A stretch of 11,576 nt of DNA from Bacillota bacterium. GTDB lineage: Bacteria > Bacillota > Clostridia > Christensenellales > CAG-138. Below the pieces are notes generated by a model that saw nothing but the letters and a program-made list of their open reading frames with translations, was not told where the DNA came from and searched no databases. Location of the stretch: assembly GCA_023435855.1 (NCBI GenBank), contig JAEZLG010000107.1:1-11576 (forward strand), in the 5' to 3' direction. Shown piece by piece: positions 7,776 to 11,576 of the stretch. Position 1 is the first letter of the stretch. Each line of letters opens with the position of its first letter. Both the position numbers and the translations under genes were made by a program.

Positions 7776-8837
7776 TTACCTCCCTAACTGCTTAAGCGCA
7801 GTCTTCGCCACATCGGCAGGGGTGGGTATTACACCGCCCGCAGTGCCGATAAAGCCGACGGGCTTTGCACCGTTAACGCCGATGCGAACATCGTCTATCA
7901 TCTGCCCGAGGCTCATTTCTACCGTAACGACCGCCTTGACGTTCGCCTTTGAGGCGACCTCGTAAAGACGCTTATACGGGAACGGCCAAAGCGTAATGGG
8001 GCGGAACAAACCGGCCTTCACGCCCTGCTTTTCTAAAAGCTGCATCGCAGCGCGCGCTACGCGTGAGGGTGTGCCGTAGGCTACGAATACGATCTCTGCG
8101 TCTTCTATATTCGTCTCTTCAAAACGCACCTCGTTTTGTTCGATCAAAGCGTACTTTTCGGCAATGCGAAGGTTGTTGTCGTAGCATAGATCGGGATCGA
8201 TAAACAAGGAATTAATGACATTGTGTTTTCGATTGCTCACATCCCCTGTCGCTGCCCATGTCTTTTCGGGCAAAACGCGCTTTTTCGGTTCGCGCCACTC
8301 GATAGGCTCCATCATCTGGCCGATCATGCCGTCTGCAAGAACCATAACGGGGTTGCGGTATTGGTCGGCAATATCGAATGCTTCCTGTGTGAAATCAACA
8401 GCTTCCTGAATGGTAGCGGGTGCTAAAACCACAGTGCGGTAATCGCCGTTGCCGCCGCCACGCGTAGCTTGAAAATAATCTCCCTGTGCGGGCTGAATGG
8501 TACCTAAGCCCGGTCCGCCGCGCATGACGTTTACAATGACCGCCGGAAGATCCGCACCTGCGAGGTAGCTTATGCCCTCCTGCTTGAGGCTGATACCCGG
8601 GGAAGACGAGGATGTCATTACCCTTGCACCGCAGCCCGCTGCGCCGTACACCATGTTGATGGCTGCTACTTCGGACTCTGCCTGCACGAAGCTGCCGCCT
8701 ATTTGCGGCAAGCGCATGGACATATACTCCGGTATTTCATTTTGCGGCGTGATGGGATAGCCGAAGAAGAACCTGCAGCCGGCTTTAATCGCCGCCTCCG
8801 CGATGGCTTCGTTGCCCTTCCACAATTCCTTTTCCAT
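7776..8837 (-). CDS. vorB: 2-oxoacid:ferredoxin oxidoreductase, alpha subunit (VorB type, 2-ketoisovalerate)
   Basis: A 353-residue alpha subunit carrying the pyrimidine-binding and transketolase C-terminal-like domains. It pairs with beta to oxidise a 2-oxoacid with CoA to acyl-CoA, CO2 and reduced ferredoxin. I start it at ATG 8837 (MEKELWKGNEAIAEAA), the normal N-terminus of the family, with AAGGATC upstream; a 24-residue longer reading up to 8909 would run through the upstream ferredoxin gene in another frame and has no support. Visible motifs are GYPITPQNEIPEYM, QAESEVAAINMVYGAAGCGARVM split by a TSSSSPG turn, and RGGPGLGTIQPAQGDY. The last is what I associate with VorB-annotated proteins in Clostridia, whereas 2-oxoglutarate enzymes usually show a GPSTG-like form here. 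That recollection, plus ilvE and ptb-buk, favours branched-chain 2-oxoacids; 2-oxoglutarate remains the main alternative. Confidence 0.88.
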   Translation of the reverse strand: MEKELWKGNEAIAEAAIKAGCRFFFGYPITPQNEIPEYMSMRLPQIGGSFVQAESEVAAINMVYGAAGCGARVMTSSSSPGISLKQEGISYLAGADLPAVIVNVMRGGPGLGTIQPAQGDYFQATRGGGNGDYRTVVLAPATIQEAVDFTQEAFDIADQYRNPVMVLADGMIGQMMEPIEWREPKKRVLPEKTWAATGDVSNRKHNVINSLFIDPDLCYDNNLRIAEKYALIEQNEVRFEETNIEDAEIVFVAYGTPSRVARAAMQLLEKQGVKAGLFRPITLWPFPYKRLYEVASKANVKAVVTVEMSLGQMIDDVRIGVNGAKPVGFIGTAGGVIPTPADVAKTALKQLGR

Positions 8838-8842
8838 TTTGG

Positions 8843-9055
8843 TCAGATCCTTTCCACGGTAATTACGGAATCCGGACACATACGCGCGCAATTGCCGCAT
8901 GCGATGCACAAAGACATGTCGCTTACCGATGCGGGGTGATAACCCTTCTTATTGGTTGCGCTCATGTCGATGACGACGATCTTTTTCGGGCATACTGCGG
9001 TGCAAAGCTCACAGCCCTTGCACCTATCCCTGTCAAACGTTACCCTTCCGGCCAT
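8843..9055 (-). CDS. 2-oxoacid:ferredoxin oxidoreductase, delta subunit (2x[4Fe-4S] ferredoxin)
   Basis: A 70-residue ferredoxin-like subunit that would pass electrons from the alpha/beta active site to free ferredoxin. Two complete cluster motifs are present: Cys12, 15, 18, 22 (CKGCELCTAVCP) and Cys50, 53, 56, 60 (CIACGNCARMCP). The segment between them is slightly longer than in a minimal clostridial ferredoxin, as is usual for KOR/VOR delta subunits. AGGAGG lies 5 bases before the ATG. It comes first in a D-A-B-C gene order, the same order as the oorDABC genes of Helicobacter, and ends 5 bases before the alpha start. Confidence 0.93.
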   Translation of the reverse strand: MAGRVTFDRDRCKGCELCTAVCPKKIVVIDMSATNKKGYHPASVSDMSLCIACGNCARMCPDSVITVERI

Positions 9056-9088
9056 ACTTGCCTCCTAAAGCACATTTGGTATTGGTTT

Positions 9089-9115
9089 ATGATACGGGGG
9101 AATTCTCATTCCCAA
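9089..9115 (-). promoter_or_regulatory. Possible internal promoter and small hairpin before the oxidoreductase genes
   Basis: The 50-base gap between the P-loop gene and the ferredoxin gene is the widest in the operon. On the minus strand it holds TTGGGA (9115-9110) and TATCAT (9094-9089), a -35/-10 pair with a short 15-base spacer. A perfect 6-bp hairpin, GGGAAT/ATTCCC with a 4-base loop (9098-9113), overlaps the P-loop stop codon. The hairpin has no T-run on the minus strand, so it is more likely a processing or stability element than a terminator. Evidence is weak. Confidence 0.25.
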
Positions 9116-9771
9116 GGTTTTTTCATGTGGAGCGTGAGCGGAAAGCTTTCACCCGTGAGACCCGGATCGATTTCCGCCGTGAGTCTTTCGTCAAAAGCGT
9201 TATAGAGAAGCGGAAGCCCTGTTTTTTTTGCGACCTCCATCGAAAGCGCGTTGCCGCGAAGCACATCCTGAGCTGTCGACTCGGAACAAAGATGCGTGTT
9301 GTTCACAAGCCCGGTCACAGTCAGGCCGCTTGATGCCTCGATGCCCCGAAGATACTCTATGGCTGCTTCAGGCGTTTTCGTAAGACCTCGGTTGAAGTTT
9401 AAAACCATATAGAGCGCATACGGCTGCCTATTCGCATACGGCGCAAACCGCTGTAGGACACGCGCGCCTACCGGGTCGCCCCCAACGTCTATTACACCCG
9501 TCAGTGTTTCGTCTTCAAATATGCTCAACACCTGCGCGGGAAGCGCGGGCAAATCTGCATTCCCCATGCGGGCGGGCGAAGCGATGAGCTCTACACCGTA
9601 CTCCTTAAAAAGCTCCTCGCGCTCGCGCGAGCGAAAATATGGGTTTACGATATCGAGATCGGCAAGCGCCACGCGCGGAAATTTCTCTTTAAGGCGCAAA
9701 GCAAGGTTGACGGCAAATTCCGTTTTGCCGCTGCCGTAATGACCTGTGATGATGTAAATACGCTTGTTCAT
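9106..9771 (-). CDS. P-loop ATPase of unknown role (CobQ/MinD-like fold), embedded in the ptb-buk-VOR operon
   Basis: A 221-residue soluble nucleotide-binding protein; I do not know its function. ATG 9771 is chosen because it begins the fold (MNKRIYIITG) with GGAGG just upstream, although the spacer is only 3 bases; a 36-residue longer reading would overlap the end of buk. Walker A is GHYGSGKT (10-17). It fits the canonical GxxxxGKT, but the position holding the extra signature lysine in MinD, ParA, NifH and Mrp proteins is His11. Next come a switch-I-like ADLDIVNPYFRSRE (37-50), a Walker B/switch-II-like VIDVGGDPVGARVL (93-106), and LVNNTHL (155-161) where such folds place the base-binding Asn. 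No membrane segment, cysteine cluster or extra domain is visible. It lies between buk and the ferredoxin gene, 31 and 50 bases away. Possible roles include a metal or Fe-S cluster assembly factor, an enzyme-activation factor or a small-molecule kinase; none is shown. Confidence 0.8.
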   Translation of the reverse strand: MNKRIYIITGHYGSGKTEFAVNLALRLKEKFPRVALADLDIVNPYFRSREREELFKEYGVELIASPARMGNADLPALPAQVLSIFEDETLTGVIDVGGDPVGARVLQRFAPYANRQPYALYMVLNFNRGLTKTPEAAIEYLRGIEASSGLTVTGLVNNTHLCSESTAQDVLRGNALSMEVAKKTGLPLLYNAFDERLTAEIDPGLTGESFPLTLHMKKPWE

Positions 9772-9802
9772 ATGCCTCCGAGAATCAGCTCTGTATGGGT
9801 AC

Positions 9803-10873
9803 TTAGTAGGCGTAGATATGGGCTTCCTCCTCACCCCGTAATACGCGCAGCGCTCCCATAGCAAGCGCCCCAAGCTCATCCTCGCCGGGTATTACGATAT
9901 ACGGTGCAATAAAGCTTACCATCTCTTTGATCCAATCGGTGACGATTTTGTTGTAGGCAATGCCACCTGTTATGATGACGGCATTTACATCGCCGTGAAG
10001 CACTGCCGCAGCAGCACCTATGTCCTTTGCGACCTGATACGCCATGCCCTTTAATATGAGCTTTGCGTATTCATCCCCCGCCTCGATACGCGCCATGACT
10101 TCTTTCATATCGTTGGTGCCAAGATAGGCAACAAGCCCGCCGCGTGAGGTAAACTCCTTACGGATATCGTCGTATGTCGGGTACTTGCCGCTGTAGCAAA
10201 GCCGCATTACCTCCCCTACAGGCAAACCGCCCGGGCGCTCGGCCGAGTATGGGCCATCGCCGTCGATGCCGTTGTTCACGTCAATCACGCGGCCTTTGCG
10301 GTGTGAGCCTATCGTCACCCCACCTCCCATGTGCGCTACGATAAGGTTTAGATCCTCGTATTTTTTCCCGATGGATTTTGCGTAGCCTTTTGCGATCGCT
10401 TTTTGGTTGAGCGCATGCCATGCAAGCGTACGGGGCATATCGGGGTAACCCGAAAGACGCGCGACATCCTCCAATTCATCCACGACTACGGGATCCACAA
10501 TGTACGCAGGGCAGTTGTACTGTGCCGCCACCTCAAACGCCAATATACCGCTCAAGCTCACAAGGTGTTTTCCCCATTTGCAGGTACGAAGGTCGTCATA
10601 CATGAGCTGATTCACACCATAGGTGCCGCTCGGAATGGGCTTAATAAGCCCGCCTCTTCCGACCACCGCGTCAAAATGCGCATGTATAAGCCCGCGCTCT
10701 TTTAAGGCTGCCTCCACGAGTGGTTTGCGGTAAGCATAGTGCTCCTCATTGGAGCGCAACGGCTTCAGTTCCTCCTGCGTATGGCGCAGGATATGCGTGA
10801 ATTCCGGTGTTTCATCGTTATAAACAGCAAGCTTGGTAGAGGTGGAGCCGATGTTGATGACAAGGAGCTTCAT
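9803..10873 (-). CDS. buk: Butyrate (branched-chain acid) kinase
   Basis: A 356-residue ASKHA-fold kinase, the usual Buk length, that moves phosphate from butyryl- or branched acyl-phosphate to ADP, giving the free acid and ATP in the cytoplasm. ATG 10873 opens the family's N-terminal phosphate-1 motif (MKLLVINIGSTSTKLAVY); a 14-residue longer reading would overlap ptb. Other marks are VGRGGLIKPIPSGTY (71-85), AHMGGGVTIGSH (180-191), the GIDGDGPYSAERPGGLP stretch and the adenosine motif IITGGIAYNK. Acetate kinase is a relative but has a different central region and is about 400 residues. A GGGGGAAAG sequence is its ribosome site. It follows ptb by 26 bases. With ilvE and VOR beside it, isobutyryl-, isovaleryl- and 2-methylbutyryl-phosphate are likelier substrates than butyryl-phosphate, but this is inference. 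Confidence 0.94.
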   Translation of the reverse strand: MKLLVINIGSTSTKLAVYNDETPEFTHILRHTQEELKPLRSNEEHYAYRKPLVEAALKERGLIHAHFDAVVGRGGLIKPIPSGTYGVNQLMYDDLRTCKWGKHLVSLSGILAFEVAAQYNCPAYIVDPVVVDELEDVARLSGYPDMPRTLAWHALNQKAIAKGYAKSIGKKYEDLNLIVAHMGGGVTIGSHRKGRVIDVNNGIDGDGPYSAERPGGLPVGEVMRLCYSGKYPTYDDIRKEFTSRGGLVAYLGTNDMKEVMARIEAGDEYAKLILKGMAYQVAKDIGAAAAVLHGDVNAVIITGGIAYNKIVTDWIKEMVSFIAPYIVIPGEDELGALAMGALRVLRGEEEAHIYAY

Positions 10874-10899
10874 ATATACGCTTTCCCCCGCTGATGAGT

Positions 10900-11576
10900 T
10901 TAATAATTGATGCAATTTAACGTATGGTCCGCCATAAGGACTGCAAGTGCGATGGAATAAAGCTTTGTTTCATCGCTGTCCGCACGGGAAGTGACGACAA
11001 CAGGCGCTTTTGCACCTACGATGAATCCGGCACTTTTCGCTCCCGCAAGAAATGTGAGCGCTTTGTAAAGTATATTGCCTGCCTCAATTTGAGGCATGAG
11101 AAGGATATCCGCATTGCCCGCAAGAGGGTCCAGAATACCTTTATGCTTTGCGGCAGCGACAGATACCGCATTGTCGAGCGCGAGAGGGCCTACGACGCGG
11201 CAGCCTGTAATTTCGCCACTATGATGCATTTCAACAAGCGTCTTAGCGTCAAGCGTTGCGGGCATCTTCTCATTTACCTTTTCGACCGCGCAAACAACCG
11301 CAGCTATGGGGTCGACATTTCCGAGCGCATGCGCCACCTTCACGGCGTTTTCCAAAATGACCTTTTTTGTTTCCGCATCGGGTGCAATGTTCATGGCGGC
11401 ATCGGTTACGTACAATAATCTCGGGAAATCCTTGACATCAAAAATGGTTACATGTGAAAGTACGCGCGCTTCTCTTAGGCCTATCTCCTTATCGAGCACA
11501 GCCTTCAGCATGATCGAGGTATCAACAATACCCTTCATAACGATATGCGCATGGCCGCTTGATACAAGCGCAACCG
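10900..11576 (-). CDS. ptb: Phosphate butyryltransferase (N-terminus off window)
   Basis: Ptb exchanges CoA and phosphate between acyl-CoA and acyl-phosphate, feeding Buk. The frame stays open to the right edge, giving 224 residues of a protein usually about 300 long, so roughly 75 are missing; the ATG at 11538 is internal because family sequence (ALVSSGHAHIVMKG) continues in frame upstream of it. Marks of the phosphate acetyl/butyryltransferase family are MKGIVDTSIMLKAVLDKEIGLR split around the DTS turn, the VTDAAMNIAPD stretch, GNADILLMPQIEAGNILYK, and AGAKSAGFIVGAKAPVVVTSRAD, which carry the CoA and phosphate-binding residues. The short overall length and VDTS form favour Ptb over acetate-type Pta. 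It is the first visible gene of the minus-strand operon, whose promoter must lie beyond the window or behind further genes. Confidence 0.93.
   Translation of the reverse strand, partial: VALVSSGHAHIVMKGIVDTSIMLKAVLDKEIGLREARVLSHVTIFDVKDFPRLLYVTDAAMNIAPDAETKKVILENAVKVAHALGNVDPIAAVVCAVEKVNEKMPATLDAKTLVEMHHSGEITGCRVVGPLALDNAVSVAAAKHKGILDPLAGNADILLMPQIEAGNILYKALTFLAGAKSAGFIVGAKAPVVVTSRADSDETKLYSIALAVLMADHTLNCINY

Noticed and set aside
7354..7965. A 203-codon open frame on the + strand opposite the beta and alpha subunit genes
   Set aside because: It is antisense to conserved coding sequence and spans a two-gene junction; the composition looks like a mirror of the true genes.
8838..8909. A longer N-terminus for the alpha subunit, overlapping the ferredoxin gene
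   Set aside because: The extra 24 residues are the ferredoxin gene read in another frame; the family start MEKELWKGN at 8837 has its own AAGGA site.
9772..9879. A longer N-terminus for the P-loop ATPase, overlapping the end of buk
   Set aside because: The extra 36 residues are basic, low in family likeness and overlap buk coding sequence; GGAGG precedes ATG 9771.
10924..11418. A 164-codon open frame on the + strand opposite ptb
   Set aside because: It is antisense to conserved ptb sequence with no start signal and no recognisable protein family.

Overview
The window reads as chromosomal DNA from an anaerobic, fermentative Firmicute of the class Clostridia. The evidence is a ferredoxin-dependent 2-oxoacid oxidoreductase (not a lipoamide dehydrogenase complex), a Ptb/Buk acid-forming pair, a hydrogenase-maturation gene, strong AGGAGG-type ribosome sites, some TTG starts, and base composition that looks close to even by eye. 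Genus cannot be set from this stretch alone.

Left part, + strand (1-5333). The window opens inside hypE, the last step in making the cyanide ligand of [NiFe] hydrogenases; its start lies off the left edge. A near-consensus promoter then drives a small stand-alone ComFB-family gene. After a spacer with two nested perfect inverted repeats comes a two-gene ABC exporter: a large FtsX/MacB-type permease with two extracytoplasmic domains, followed at once by its MacB/LolD-type ATPase. A symmetric 12-bp hairpin at 5355-5385 separates this half from the convergent right half and can terminate both strands.

Right part, - strand (5400-11576). Eight tightly spaced genes read leftwards: ptb (cut by the right edge), buk, a small P-loop ATPase of unknown role, a two-cluster ferredoxin subunit, the alpha, beta and gamma subunits of a 2-oxoacid:ferredoxin oxidoreductase (best fit: 2-ketoisovalerate type, VOR), and ilvE. 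Together they form an anaerobic branched-chain amino acid pathway. IlvE turns valine, leucine or isoleucine into 2-oxoacids; VOR decarboxylates these to branched acyl-CoA and reduces ferredoxin; Ptb and Buk turn the acyl-CoA into free acid and ATP. Run backwards, the same set could activate branched acids and make the amino acids. The layout resembles the aerobic Bacillus bkd cluster with VOR in place of the Bkd dehydrogenase.

The least explained element is the P-loop ATPase inside the operon. It has a clear Walker A motif but lacks the signature lysine of the MinD/ParA/Mrp type, and no step of the pathway obviously needs it. I see no mobile element, CRISPR array, RNA gene or phage-like gene, and no gene-free stretch over 300 bases.
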